Below are positions 1-13,613 of a DNA stretch of 64,000 nucleotides, piece by piece. This DNA comes from Apiospora phragmitis (taxonomy: Eukaryota; Ascomycota; Sordariomycetes; Amphisphaeriales; Apiosporaceae). Every line of letters begins with the position of its first letter. The stretch's first letter is position 1. The stretch is taken from positions 1,984,001 to 2,048,000 of the forward strand of contig JAQQWL010000015.1 of NCBI GenBank assembly GCA_038363925.1, given 5' to 3'. The translations under genes and the position numbers were made by a program. The notes beneath the pieces are model-generated. The model had not been told where the DNA came from. It ran no database searches and was given only the letters and a program-made list of their open reading frames with translations.

Positions 1-2428
1 CCCGAGACCTTTTCGACATAGCCCATGGACTCAGTGGCGAGTAGAATACCCATATGTCGACTCGTGCGATTCAGGTAGCCTGCGAAATGTCCAGCTCGCT
101 GCAGCGGATAAGCGCCCATTTTGGCGATATTCTGCAAGGCAGGTGTTTGTCCGGCTTGAGCTTCGCCAGAGCCAGGGTCGACCACATGGCCGGTAGTTGC
201 GGCGTGACGAGGGTGAGGGTATGCCTCGCTAAAGTTGGTTCGATTCTGGCCGCTACGGGCATTTTCCTGTCGGCTCTTATGTGACATGGAAGTAGACCGG
301 CGGTTGAGGGTCGGTTTGTGAAAGACCTCGCTGCCTTGCAATATTTGGCTGGCCGTCGGATCTTCGATAGAGGAGGCAATCATGTTGGATAGACTAGGAT
401 CCTCCGTGGATTGGGCAAAGGAATCCGACGACTCTTGATTGTCCGATCGCACCTCTACCTATTTCATGTTACCACGGCTACTGCTTAGGTTTCGATTGGC
501 ACTGAAGCTTCGACGCGGAGAATCGTCTCGCACAAGGGTGTCCATGTCCAGGCTCCGACGACCGAGCTTTCTGATGGCATCAATACTACTGCGGCCAAAC
601 TCCCCACTAGGCCGAATGGTACTCTCCCGAGGCATCGTAGGCGACACGGGCGAGAGTGTCGCCTTGACAGGCTCGCGGAACCTTGGCGATAGTAACTGTG
701 AGCTTTCCATCTTGGACGTGTTTATGGACAAAGAACTGCGCTTCGACGATTGCGCCGCCGTGCCATCGAGGCGCTTTTTGGGTATCTGAAGCGGGCCTGG
801 GTCGGCCGATTCCACGTCGCTATCGGTCGACTCGCCCACAAGCAGCTTCAGTAGCCGAATAGCGTCCTCGCCCTGATTAAAAAACGAGAAGAAGTACTCG
901 TCAATGGCAAAAGTCTCATCATTGTCAATCACGAGAATCTTGACGGTATCAGCGAAGCCCAGATTGCTCATGTTGGTCTCTTCGACATCCATGACGTTGG
1001 CGATCGGCAAGGAAATCTTCACCGTGTCGCCATCGTTATGCGAGCGAAAGATGACTCGTTGCAAACTCTTCACCCACTCCTTGGCACTTGAAGCGCTGTC
1101 AGCACGGAAGTAGTATGTTCGCTGGTTGGCGGTGACCGAGAAGCTGACGTCATCTTTGTTCTTGTCGGTGATCTCGGCCGATATGCCATATCGAAGGTCA
1201 ACCTGGCCATGGGGGTAGTACAAGTTTGAGGCATCGTGGTAGTAGGATAATATATCCCCCTTTAGACGAAACCAGTATCGAGTGTACTTGGACGTCCGCT
1301 TGCCGCTCTTGGCCATGTACCCATCCTTTGTCACTTTATCATATAGCGAAGTTAGTATGATGCTCCGCTTTCACACATTTATAACATCGTTTACAGCTTT
1401 CTTGGATAGATATGCCCAAAAGCATATATGCTTGCTGGTGATGTACAAGTATCCATCCACCAAGACGCTGAGCAGTAGCCAGCAAGGGTATTCTGAAAGG
1501 GTTGGCATCGTCAGTCAGGTTGCGCGTACAGGGCTCCGGTTTCGATCTCGACATACCTCCTATGACCTCTTCCGCTTGGTTAAGCTCGAATATCTCCTTT
1601 AAGGCAAGCTGCAATTTCGTGGGATGCTCATCTCCAGACTCATCGTTAAGCGCGGCTTTTCTAAGGTCGCTGGATAATATCTCCAGGTCGAAGCTGGGCC
1701 TTGAAGACATCTCGTCTCTGGCCTCCAAGATACGACTCATTACGGGGGCCAGTATTTGCGTTCCATCATCCGAATGGCTCGACTCCGGATCTGAATAGCG
1801 CCGCGTGGGCGAGTCTGCTTCCTCGGTCGAAGATTTGTCCATCGCTTGTTTTTCAGACTTGAATGATCTGGACTTAGAGCGCGAGACGAAACTAGAGAGC
1901 GCAGACACCGATCGAGAAAGATTGCCCGAGACACGACGGCGATGTTTCTTATCGCTGTCCTTATCCTGGTCGCTTGATTTCTCCGATACTTTTCTCTTAG
2001 AAAAAAATACTCGAGCGCGACATCGGACTTATACGCGGCTCCGTCTCTTTGCCTTTACCCTTGTCCTGGGGCTGGCTGCTACTTCTACTTGTGTCCTCGG
2101 CGTCGGCGTCGGCGTCTTCACCTTCGGCGTTTTCGTCATCGCTCGACTAGTCTCCGAATCGGCCGTGAAAGTTTGCAGTGGATCTGGCAGCGCTGAAGAC
2201 ATCGAATATGGACTGATTCATGTGCATGAACATGCCCTGGCCATTAGCCGGAACAATATCCTCCTCGCCAGCATCTTCCTCATCTCGCAGGTGGTTCGGT
2301 AGCTCCATGGTTCGGCGTCGGTTGGATTCTTCTCTGCATCTCTTCACAAGTTTCCTGTTGGACCGACGGCGCGCAACATCAGCATCGATATGGCTCGAGG
2401 AGCTGATGTCGGGAGGTGAGGGCGCCAT
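1..2428 (-). CDS. ATG26: Sterol 3-beta-glucosyltransferase ATG26/UGT51, N-terminal part, runs off the left edge; two in-frame TAG codons
   Basis: This family transfers glucose from UDP-glucose to membrane sterols and acts in pexophagy in some fungi. Proposed exons are 2428-2059, 1988-1557, 1492-1377 and 1325-1. Visible in order are the conserved N-terminal motif MNQSIF, the end of the first GRAM domain ([21 protein letters not shown]), a full PH domain ([38 protein letters not shown]) and the linker ending [15 protein letters not shown]. The second GRAM and the catalytic domain lie beyond the window. Introns are 2058-1989, 1556-1493 and 1376-1326. The frame is otherwise continuous but is broken by TAG at 2149-2147, inside a conserved stretch, and by TAG at 461-459. 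The second could be removed by a weak 48-nt intron; the first has no intron solution I can find. The gene may be inactive or the two bases wrong. Confidence 0.8.
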
Positions 2429-5400
2429 GGTTCCGGATGGTCGGGTACCAGCAACAGCTGGTGTGCCAGTACTTCGCTGCCTGCTTCTTCTTGTGCGCTG
2501 GTGTCTGTGACTGGTTTAGGCAGACTCGCGCAAGTAGCGGGGGTTCCTGTGGTCCAGTGACGTTCACAGGCGGCTCTGCAGGCAACACGCGGCGGTTTCC
2601 AGTGGATCCTCAAGCCAAGGAGCGTAAAAAGTATAATTGCGCACAGTTTTCGAGGTTATTTTTTCTTTCGACAGCCAACCAGCTGGGCTTGGATCCTGAT
2701 ACGGCGAGCTTTGAATGGTTGGAGCTCCGGAACTGAGCGATAGGAGGGGCTAGGGCGGAGAGGTCAGGATCGCAATGACTGCGGTCCTAGGCAGAGTCAG
2801 TATTGTGTTGAGTGCCAGATACTTGCAAGTGGTATCTCGGGGCAGAGGGGAATATGAGGTATGATATGAGGTACGACGAGACGAAATCATAGAGATAGGT
2901 CAGTGGGATGTAGGTGACAACGTGCTTCAATTGTGTACTTAATGGAGGGTAAGCGGGTAGGCAGGAAGCTTGGGAGCCACTCCAGTATTGGAAGTATGGG
3001 AAGTAGTTGGTGTATTGGTAGGTACATACAGGCAGCGCAGCTGATAAGCCTCCGAGGGCCAGTAGTGCAGTTAGGGAGCTATGATTTGTGAACCGATGAC
3101 CTGAGTGGGCGATATCAGTCTTGATTGGACGAATGGTCTAGAGGATGGACGATGGACGTTGCGGGTGTGTACATGCGCATGGCATATGCGCAGGTACCTT
3201 CTTCACAGCTGCACAGAGTGCGACACTGAGCTGATGGGATATATTCAGCCCTCTGGTGCTGCGAGTATCAAGCAGCAAGAGCGCAACACTTGAGTCTAGG
3301 TTCCTAAAACGGCAAACGAATGGTATGAGCAAAGGTGAGCAAAGCATGAAGCAGCCATGAAAGCAGCGCATGCCAGTAGGAGTCAGATGGGCAAAGTATA
3401 ATAATTGTTCTCATGTAAGAATAGATTGACTTGACTTGACAGGAGACGGAGACGTGGATCTGGCCGATGAGCGGGAGGGCAATTGAATGGGGCTATTTTG
3501 GGGGGAAAGCAGCTAAATAGGCTTATCGATAATGCGAATCCATAGCCCTTCGTCAAAGGTGGGACGATGAGGTGCGCCATATCGGTCTCGGACGTCTTCC
3601 ATGGGCCGCGCATATGAATGTATACTTCCACAGTAAATCCTTGTAAGTATGTAGATATCTCATGTAATACTAGTCCATCCAATGTATGGTCGCACATCTA
3701 CTATGGCTGCTGAGTTAGATCTGTGGGTACAACATAGTGGGCTTGACTGGCTGGTTTGCCAGGGGCCAATGGTCTCCGTCACGCTGCTGAGAAGGTGGGC
3801 TTCAAGTTCCAGGTTGTCTGCGTCTTGCACCAAGCGCCCCAAATCGTACCTTCGCTTTCGGAAACCTACTAGATCCAGGCATTTTCAATGTTGTACATCA
3901 TAGACCATAATTCCGAGAGTTTCTAGATAGAGTAGGAAAGAGTTGCTGAGTTCAGCTTGGTGTGTGAATGAATGGCATTGGCTAGTGACTGGCTACTGTC
4001 AACGTGACGGAGCCACTAACCCAGGATCCTGGTCAGTACGCATTCATCGGGAAATATCACATGCAACCCCAAGGACATCTGAGAGCAGAAAGAAGCGGGC
4101 TGGGAGGCAACTAGGGATTGGGATACAATTGACGAATACGGGAAAAATGAATGCATGTCAAGTAAATGTGAAGATAAGGGTTGATTCAAAATCAAACAAA
4201 AATTTCGACTATTCACATTCGTGGGTGGTTGGTCGCACGTACGTCATGGTGTCTTTTCGCTGTTGGATTGTGCAAGGGGGACCCGGAAAATGATGGGCAC
4301 TAAAGGTCGAGGTAAAATATTGGGCCCCTGAGTCCCCCCAATCTCCAGACCCCCATAACGGGTTCGCAGTGAGAAGCAAGACAGAGGTCTAGGCTTTCCT
4401 GAGAAATAACATAACAATGCAACATTTTAATGACTGCTATATGTTATGGCATATTCCCTCACGAGACGCACAATACCACTAGTGGGCTTTGAATGGTGGA
4501 ATGGTATAGTGCGCATAACATTGGGAGTAGCAAATCAGAACAGGATAGAGAGGGGCTTGTGGTCAGATTCAGAGCATTTGAAATCACTTTGTTGTGGCTA
4601 TGACTCCCTTATCTTGAAGAGTGCTCTCCACACTACCAGGCTATGATTGGACTTACGCAAGGAACTCACGAGTACTTACGACTTAATAACTGATCATTAT
4701 GAAAGTGGGAGTCGGGTTATTCTGCTCATCGATTGCAAACATCTCGCGACACCAACCAGGTGATCCACCATCCTTCGTTGATGGAGGCAATGAGCTCTGC
4801 TGTGTCAAAGACCGACTTATAGTAGGACCCTCCTATTTCCTGGAGTTAGATTCGTATAGCCATACTTAGGTATTCCATCCAGCATGGACAAAGGTCTCTC
4901 ACATACCACCACATCCCCACCGGCCTTGCCAGGCGTAAACTTCGTCTTCTTATCGCTATCAACAACTACTTCCGTACCCAAACCCGAGCAAGCACTTGGC
5001 GAACAGCGCTTAAGGACCGTCTTCACCTAATTGAGCTCTCTTGCTTGCATAAACGCTCTTACTGGTCTTGAGGCCTCTCCAAGTCATTAGCCTCCTCTGA
5101 GCAACTGCCCAAATTCTGGGACACATCGAAAATCGGCTACTTGCACATCAACTCATCCAGTCGCTTGCCAGTTGTTCCGCCATGCCAATTACTCCCGTAA
5201 GGTATAATTTTCCTTGGCTTCCGAGTCCGTAATAGTCCTCAGAAGCTCGGAGTAGGGCAAGACCTCATTATACTGCTCATAGCGGGAGGTCAGGATACCA
5301 ACACGTATGGTCTAGCGAGGTCAACTGTGGCAAAAGGGGCTATTTAGATGCCCCCAGGCACTCCGGAAATATTCAAATAAGCATGTGGGTAGGTGGGCTA

Positions 5401-6517
5401 CTACTTAGCCAACAACCCCGTGTATAGCGTGGGAGGCTCTGTTATATTGTCTATAAGGCTTGTCCGAATATCCCTGCCCACCGTGGTCTAAGTTTTGGGA
5501 GTCGAAAATCGTAGATGGCCAGTATTGTGTACTCAGCTACCACTGAAGCAGCGACCACGAACACAACACCCTGTCAACGGAAGCTGCCTGCCTTACTTGG
5601 TGCGCGACGCCCATTTACAGATTCATGAACCATATTTAAGATGAAATACGAGCAGCTGCCTCTCTTTTGTAGGCAATTTCCAATTTCGGCCGGAATTTAT
5701 CGTAAGAAATCCAAAGTCTGAGTGTTTCATCAGTCGATGGATGCCAATGGGGGTGGTTGTTGATTCTCCAACTCGTGTGTTTGCTGCATCTGACGGACCT
5801 CGCATGGTAAGAGCCCGCTCTCTATGACATAGCGTGTATTGCCAAAGACGAATTCGCAGAAAACACAGCCTGGAGCGGCCTCGCGTTTGACATCACCTCT
5901 ACTTCTTGTGTATATGCAAGCTCCTTAATACTGTATGGACCGATGAACACTCCTTTTTTGGTTTTGTCGTTTCTTTGAGCCAGTAAAAAGACTATAGAAA
6001 GCAATTGGATCATACCATGCAAAACAGTCTGCAACGCCGCCGGTAGATAGATCAGCACCAATACTGAAGAATGTTGCGCACACCTCACAGAGTAGCAGGC
6101 GAGGAAGATCTGTGGGTGCCAAAAAATATCATCACACGAATATTGGCAAGAGTAGTGTCTGAAGGTCATCGAGGGGCGGACTGGCCGTTTGTGAGAATTT
6201 ACAAAGCAGGCAGGATTGTCATTGCTGGACTGAGATGTTGCACCAAGGATTGCTCGAAACATGGATATGGTCACACGCCCAAAAGGATTTTCAGCGATCT
6301 AGTTTGGTACGTGTATCAAAATATCTCGACTATATAGATGCACATAATGTGATTCTTACGTTTGCAAAAGCTTGTATTGTCGTATTAGGAATCATAGATT
6401 CTCCGTTCCTCTTAACGAATGCACAACTTCCAAAGCCCCCTCGCCCCCAAACTTTTCCGCCTCCCAAACGTATTATCCCCTATATCTAATAATTCGTTGG
6501 AAAAGATGGCACCACTA
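2429..6517. other. Intergenic region without a recognisable gene
   Basis: About 4.1 kb between ATG26 and the aspartic-protease-like gene. No open frame here has a composition or motif I recognise. Short minus-strand stretches at 4817-5026 and 5623-5805 look slightly protein-like; the second contains RLMKHSDFGFLTI, which resembles the HxD motif of 2-oxoglutarate oxygenases. They are too short and isolated to call. The first few hundred bases after 2429 are the likely ATG26 promoter. Confidence 0.4.
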
Positions 6518-8601
6518 CTATACACCAGAAGAATGTGGCGGCGGCAGCGACCCTGGCTGTGTATGCGTTGTTGCAGGAGCCGGAAGTTCCAACGGCCGCG
6601 CAATGTACGTGCCAGGCAGCTCAGCAGAGTATGGTTGTGGGTGGGCTTGATACGTGTCGTAGCCGTTAGAAGTATGCTGGCTATTCGTAGAAGAGTAGTG
6701 GGCATCGCTCCCACTGTACAACGTGCTGTTGTGCGTAGACGAAGGAGGATGGTAGCCCGAGCCATCCATCGTCGTCCTTAAGGCACCGGGTTCCTTCGCC
6801 GGCTCGTAGTAGGCTTGGTGGCCCGGAGGAGCACCACCACCGCCCCCGATGATCCCGTTATCGCCGCCGTGGATGGGGTGGTTTTTATTGTTGTTGTGAA
6901 AGTTGGAGCCATCGGTGTCCCTCTTCTCCTTTTCCTCTTTGCTGTGGCGTGACCAGAAGAAGATGAGAGCGCCGATCAGGGCGAGTGCCCCAACCCCTGC
7001 GCCAACGCCTATGCCCGCCTTGGCGCCGGTGCTGAGTCCCACGCTATTTTCCGGCGAGTTGGAAGAAGAAGGGGCATGGTCGTCGGGCGGCACGATAGTC
7101 GCGTTGCTGCCGGCCTCGGCCGGCGTGAGGGCCTTCCACGAGCCCGCCCAGGACTCCCTCCAGTCGTTCTGGCTGGGTTTGATGAGCTGGGCCTCGCTGC
7201 TTTCGAACTTGACCACGTTAGCAGGCGGAACGTTCGGCCCGGGGGCCTGGGCCAAGAACCACGTCCTGGAGCCCCAGTTGGCGCCGACGAAAGCATCCTG
7301 GAGAAATGCTCGGCCCAGCACGTACGAGCTGGAGCCCGTAAAGCAGGGGAAATATGGCGAGGGGCTGTCGACGAGCGGCCGGTCCAGCGTCAGGTTCAAG
7401 TGGCGGAACGGGACCGAGATGGACACCTTGTCCGTGTTAGTGCTGCCCAGGAACGTGAAGACAAGCGCCGAGGCCGAGCCGACGATCTGCGAGTACTTGG
7501 GGTCGTCCGTCTTCCAGGTGTACAGGCCGAGGTCCTCGCTGTAGGCGACGGGCAGGTGCTGCGCGATGGCGTCGCACGTCGACCGTGGCAGCGAAAGGTA
7601 CGGAGAGCATCCGTCCACGTGGACCTGGACGCCTTTCGGGCCGATGGACGAGTTGCCTTGGGCAAGCAGGCCCTCCTGGGTGGTGCCGAAGCTCCACGGC
7701 GATGACCCGTCCACCACCTTGATAGCAATATCCTTCAGGGGAATTTCCTTGTTGTAGTCGTCCGTCGAAGTGAGAACTTCGCCGACGACGCGGTTCTGGT
7801 CGTAGCCGCCAAAGTAGAGCGAGCCGGCCATCCTCGGGTTAGCGGAGCCGATGTGCATCCCGAACGAGTTCGACTCGATCTTTCCGCGCTCGTACAGGTT
7901 CCCAGGAATGAGACTCGCGTTTATGGCGGACCGAAGACTGTTTTCGCCGTACCCGAATGTTTGGTTCTTGGTGTCAGGGGCGCCCAGCCCGAGACATCCC
8001 GCGCTTAATGGGTACCAGTTGCCGTTGGGATACGATGCGAAATTTTCCCCTACCAGTTTCATCGAGACATTCGGCGTGATGATACCGGATCCATCCAGAA
8101 GATCTACATCAGCCATCCAGTAATCCATGTCTTTGCCCTTGACCGGTAACCCTTTCACTGCACCAAGAGGTCATCACAGTCAGTCCCAATATAAAGGATG
8201 CCGAAGCATATATCTAGAAAAGGAGGAGGCAGAGAAAGGAACATACTATAGCCCGGGCCCGAGGTTATTGCGATACCGCCACCATAGGTCCCCTTTTTAT
8301 ATAGCCCGGCCGAAGAAGCCTGGCACGCCATCGAAGTGTTGTAGGAACAGTAGTCGGTCGGGATCACGATGGTGGCCCACTCGCTCCCGGGGAACATGGA
8401 GATCTTCTGCGTCAGGCCGACGGAGATCTCGACGGCGGGCCAGGGTCCATCGTAACCAAACGTGTTGGCCGACCACGGCACGCCAATGGGGTCTCGATCT
8501 GCTGAGGCCGGCAGCACAAGCGATAAGTAGTAGGTTATCCAGGACAGCGACAAAAGCATGCATTTTCGATGCATGGTGGAGAATAACGATGAGGTGGTCA
8601 T
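6518..8601 (-). CDS. Aspartic-protease-like (A1 fold) secreted or membrane-anchored protein with degenerate active site
   Basis: Two exons, 8601-8247 and 8157-6518, give 664 residues; the intron 8246-8158 has GTATGT and CAG borders. An N-terminal hydrophobic signal ends near PASADRDP; a second ATG at 8574 is an alternative start. The body has the bilobal pepsin pattern: SAGCLGLG, NSFGMHIG, SLYFGGYDQ, SYVLGRAFLQDAF and several Cys. The first catalytic D-T/S-G is replaced by MFPGSEW, and the second site reads VDGCSPYLSLP, keeping Asp but not the following S/T-G. Towards the C terminus a Ser/Pro-rich stalk leads into one membrane segment (GIGVGAGVGALALIGALIFF) and a polar, Gly/His/Ser-rich cytoplasmic tail. 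Fungal yapsin-like proteins share this layout. I infer a cell-surface protein that may bind rather than cleave peptides. No functional neighbours are visible. Confidence 0.8.
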
Positions 8602-10500
8602 TGTTAAGGAGGGGGAAGAAGACCATGCGAATAGCAACGGCTGGGGACTTCTGTGATATTACTAGGCGGGCTATCAGGCACACTCACATAAGACCTTGAT
8701 AGAAAGGTAGCATGGAGAAATGAAGACAGTCACATTCATTTCAGCGACAAAGGGGAATCAGGCAAAGGGCGGCCAGAAATTCAGGCCAAGCTGATGGGTA
8801 CAGATGGTACAATGAAGGCTCTCGCCACTTCGGGCTTTTCCATCAAACAGGAAAACCTGGGAGGCGTCAGACACCCCGTTGGCAAAGTTGAGGTCCCATG
8901 TCACTTTTCTGAATCCTTTGAATGAAGACAGGCTGGGCATGCGAGTATTCAGCTGGCTGGCTGGGGGATCCAGTACAGTCTCAAGAAAGCGTGATGGGCA
9001 GGCTGAGTAAATAGATAGTAGGTTAGCACACCGTTATGCAGTGACGCCTCAGCTGTTATGTGGAGGTTAAGGCTGTGTAGACAAAGCAGCTTCCGATATG
9101 CAAGCACGACTCACCGGTCTCATTCTGCGTGGCCAACGGGCGACAGAGGCAGGGGGTTGGCCCCTCGCACAGAATCCTTTCTTAGCAGCTTAACCCTGTC
9201 AGCCCCGTTACACAGTATCGAGTATATTGCCTTCTTGGGTACGTTGTTGCTGTGTGTTAGCCAGTCTGAATGTACAGTACGCGTTGCTACTTGGCATGGA
9301 GTGTAGGTATACGCCACGCCATATCACAATGCATATGTGCAGCCTTGTCCTTTGCTACCTGGTCTATGAGCAAAATGCTGCTGCTCTGGCGTAGCGTTAG
9401 TCCTGACTATTGGTTGCAACATCCCCCTATCACTTATGGGCCGGCCATGAACACAACCAGCGAGAAACAGAATAACGATGTTGGGATATCCAGCTTCTGC
9501 TACAACGCAGACTACGCTCAGGGCCCCAAAGCAATATCAATAGTTTAGGCGGATTGGACCTTTGGTTTCTGTGTTATATCAATGCTGGGCTTTTTAGTGG
9601 CAAATGTACATTATGAGAGAGAAATCTGTACATGAGTAGTACATCTAAAAAATGAATACCACAACTCTTATAAAATACTGCAATTCAATGTGTGCACAAC
9701 TTTTGCTTTGCCTAATCAAGCTGGAAGACAATACACTGGATATCAAACCCCAGCTCCTGACTGTGACGAGGATACAGTAGTGGAAGCCTCAAGGATCTTT
9801 GGTGTAGGGCAGTTGTTCGCCATAGGTCACGAGTCGCAAAAGAGAGGCTGCTATTTTTGACATGGGTGGCAAGCTTTGTTGTACCCTGGCATTGTATCTT
9901 AGGAGCGAGCTCCTGAGCACGTATGGCTGAAATTCTAGGCAGGCCTCCATCACTTCCAACGTTCCAGTCTTGAATTATCCGTACAATTTCTTTGTCTGAC
10001 TGAATCTTGAACATGATATCCTAGGCAATTGTCGCTGTCAAATGTTAAAACATGGAATTCCCTGACGCATTCACTGGGTGGGCATGATGGCTTCTTCTCG
10101 AGGGATTATTTTATTTTATTTTATTTCTTTTGGGGCGCGCGGGGGGGTTGATTCCTCAATTTCAACCTGCAGCCGAGACTACGCGCGTGTGGCTTTGCAG
10201 ACCAGTAGGCTCGGGAGTGAACCAACTTGCGTCGGTTTGCGCAGTCTATCTAGATCCCTTTGGTATTTATGCAGCAGTAGGAGCCAATGGACAATTAGGG
10301 ATATTCCATATTATTGATTTTCGAATTCTATCTCCTTGAGCATCAGTTTGCTTCGCAGCCTTGTGATGAAGCCTGTAGCTAAAGACTAGCATGCGTGATA
10401 CAGATTGGTTAGTTCAAGATACTGATGCAGGACCTACACAATTTGGTACCTCTCGATGCGGTCGAAAATGCACGCCTGTGACTTTAAAGACCTGGAGCGT
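8602..10500. other. Intergenic region, no gene recognised
   Basis: Upstream region of the protease-like gene up to the AT-rich block. Short frames at 8758-8940 and 9712-10014 (both minus) show no family resemblance. A run of TTTTA repeats lies at about 10107-10128. GC content is normal until about 10.5 kb, then drops sharply. Confidence 0.4.
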
Positions 10501-10642
10501 ATACCTACCTAGGCACTGTTTCTATTAAATCCGTCTGTTGCTTTTAATTTTATTTAACCTTTATAGCGTTTATAGGCGTAAACTACTCTTTAATTATTAA
10601 AATTTTCGAAAGTTCTATTCGGATTTTACTGGGGGATACTTA

Positions 10643-11007
10643 TTATAATCGGCGGGTTAGTCCCCCGCGAGGTAGCACTTAAGGCGTAGAATTAAATAAA
10701 AATAACCGTTTAATTATTTTTAAAGCTTTTATTATATAGCGTAGTAATTAATTTAAACATATTATAATATAATAACTAAATATATTTATTAAATAAAAAA
10801 CGTAGGTTTAATTTTTATACTTATTAAATAAAAGCTCTCTTTAATTACTTAAATAAAATCGTTAATAAATAAATAAGGCCTTATATAAATTAATTCTTTA
10901 TATAAAAGCTTTAAGGTTTTTTTATACCGAGCTTAAATAAATTATACGGTTATTAAGAGTTTATCGCCTTAAGTATAAAGGCATGCCCTTAAAGAGGGGG
11001 TATAATA
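10643..11007 (+). repeat. 365-bp repeat unit with tRNA-like pol III promoter, copy 1 (strongly RIPed)
   Basis: Starts TTATAATCGGCGGGTTAG after a TA and ends where a second copy of the same head begins at 11008. It aligns along its length with the better preserved unit at 17684-18048, which has the same 365-bp length. In this copy the A-box and B-box bases are mostly mutated to TA-rich sequence. It probably represents a tRNA-derived SINE or a non-autonomous element sharing its end with a DNA transposon. Confidence 0.7.
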
Positions 11008-13613
11008 TTACGATCGGCGGGTTAGTCCCTTACGGGGTAGTACTTAAGGCGTAGAATTAAATAGAAATAACCGTTTAGTTATTTTTAAAGCTTTTATTTT
11101 ATAGCGTAGTAATTAATTTAAACGCATTATAATAATATTATATATTTTACGAATATAATAAATCGTTAATAGAATTCGCTTTTTTTATATTAATTAATAA
11201 ATTAGCGTCTTATAGTTTTTAAAGTATTAACTTTACGTATTTTTAATATTATTTATTATTTTCGAAGTAAAGTAAAATATTATCGAGGTATATTATAACG
11301 AACTTATTAAAGTATTTACGTAAAATATAATTAATTATAATTTAAAAGCTAATTAATATATTAATTAAATTAAATAATATAATTTAATATTTTAAGTATT
11401 CGTACTTAATTTAAAACGCGGTTTTTTATTCTTTTCTTTTTATAATCTAAATTAGGTTATATATATTAAAAAGGTTAAGTATTATAAAGATTTTAATATA
11501 TAATAGCCGGTTTTATAAGTCGCTAATTAAGAGTAAAGGGTACCGGTTTTTAATAATAATTTCGTTAAGCTTCTAGTAATTAATATATATCCGCTAACGT
11601 ATTTTATAAACGAGCTACGTATATAAACGAGCTACGTACTTTTTATTATTAAGCTTTATAAGTTATAAATTAATTTAATTATAACGCTTATAATTAATTA
11701 AATATATTAATAATAATTATTTTTAAAGGTTTTAATATTATTTTAATAAGTACGCGTATTATACCCCGGCCCTCTATAGATTTTATAGCGTTATAAGCGT
11801 GTTTTAAACGTCCTCGTATAATTACTCCTCCGACGCGATTCGGATTATAACTATTTATTAACGTTTTTTTAAAACTGCAGGTCTTCTTTAGCTTATATAC
11901 GAAGTAATCCTCTATTTTATAACCGTTTCTTTTTCGTACGGCGGCGCCGGCTAAGCATCTTATTTATTTTTCGAAGTATCGCGTTTTTACTTTTTAAAAG
12001 AGTAACTCGGTATATAATTTACGTTATAACCTTTATAATTTAATTAAAACTAATTAAAATAAGTACTAAAAATCATTTTAATATTATATAATACGGTTTC
12101 GAACGTATTAAGTTTAAAACTAAGCCTTAATTAAATTATTTAAAGTTTTTAATTCTTAAGGAATAAATAGGCCGAAAAACGTCCCCGGAGGTATTAAAAT
12201 ACGTAGCTTTATATCTAATTATAAAATAATATATTTTAAATTATACGAGATAAGTTTTATTTTTTAAAAGCCTCGTTATATATTTAAAACCGTAAAAATC
12301 GCTTAAAACGCTTTTAAAAACGGTAATAAGAAGTCTTTCTTTAAGATATAAGTAATATACGCTCGTATAAAACCTTTAATTTCTTTCTTATCCGCCATTT
12401 TTAATATATAAAAATAGTTAATATTAAAAGATTAAAGCTTATATAACGAATAAGAAAGTATATAAAGTATAATAATCGAGTTTTTTTTCGTAATAAAGCT
12501 CGAAAGTTATCGAGTAATAGCTTTCGTAGCCGTTTAAAACTAAGAGGCGATAACGACCTTTTATACGAGACCTAGTATATTAATTAAAGTATTAAATCTT
12601 GTCCTCGCCTCTTTTATTCGTAGTTTAGTTATTTTTAATAACTACGATCACTTAATCCTTCGGTAATAAGTTATTTTTATATTAAAAAGAGAGGTACTTT
12701 TTTTTAATAAAAATAATATACTAAGAGATAACGTAATCGTTGAATTCGACGCCTTAAATAATTATAACTTATTCCCGGTTTTTTTATTATATTACCTTAT
12801 GCTTTCCGCGTTAATTAAAAGTAATTACGATTATTTCGAAAGAGATTTAGTTTATAAAAAACCTGGTCTCGTTAAAATTATATATATCCTCCTTTTATAT
12901 TTTATACGAGAATAAATTACGCGCGATACGCGTTAAAATCTTTATAAAGAACTTTTTAATAATCGATTCTTCGGTTAAAACGCGTCCGGAGGTTTACTTA
13001 TCCTCGTATAAAGTTAGAGGCCTAATTAACGCCGACGCGTCTCGCGTTATATAAATTAAATAATCGATTCGCTATATCTTTTATATTACTTAACCGGGGA
13101 AAAAATAATCGCGTATTTAAATTAATAATATATCGAATAATTAATTCTTTTTTAAAATTAAAAAGCTTTCGAGGGTTTATAAAGATTTCGGATCGTAATC
13201 GAATTCCGCGTCGTCGACTACGTAACGTCGACTCTAGAATAATAATAAAAATAATTAAATAAATAAATTCGTTAAGGTTATTTACTTTATTCTTAAATTA
13301 AATTAATACTTAAATTAATTATTAAAATATTTATTATTTATATAAAATACGTAAAGAATATTTATTATTATATATCTCGTTTCTCTTTTATTAATTCCTT
13401 TAAAATCGTATCGTTAATTAATAATACCTTTTAAATAACTTACTTAAACTACCGTAATTCGTCCGCTCTTAACGTTTTTAAATATATATTATAATACGTT
13501 TAAACTAATTACTACGCTATAAAACAAAAGCTTTAAAAATAATTAAACGGTTATTTCTATTTAATTCTACGCCTTAAGTACTACCCCGCGGGGGACTAAC
13601 CCGCCGATCGTAA
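11008..13613. mobile_element. Decayed DNA transposon with about 125-bp inverted ends and a pogo/Fot1-like transposase relic
   Basis: Both ends carry the same module in opposite orientation: TTACGATCGGCGGG at 11008 and CCCGCCGATCGTAA ending at 13613, each next to a TA (11006-11007 and 13614-13615), the target site of Tc1/mariner/pogo elements. The inverted similarity runs for about 125 bp. Inside, on the minus strand, are transposase fragments with many stops: a stretch like YNFNETGF near 12860-12895 and GRYRLLVLNGYES near 12524-12575, which match the first and second catalytic-Asp regions of pogo-family DDE transposases with Asp changed to Asn. Positions 11740-13200 align with the second relic at 21290-22750. 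A possible internal end with tandem 18-mers lies at about 11598-11640. Confidence 0.7.

Noticed and set aside
6903..7705. Plus-strand frames of about 210 codons opposite the protease-like gene
   Set aside because: Antisense shadows; no motif and overlapped by the minus-strand A1-like protein.
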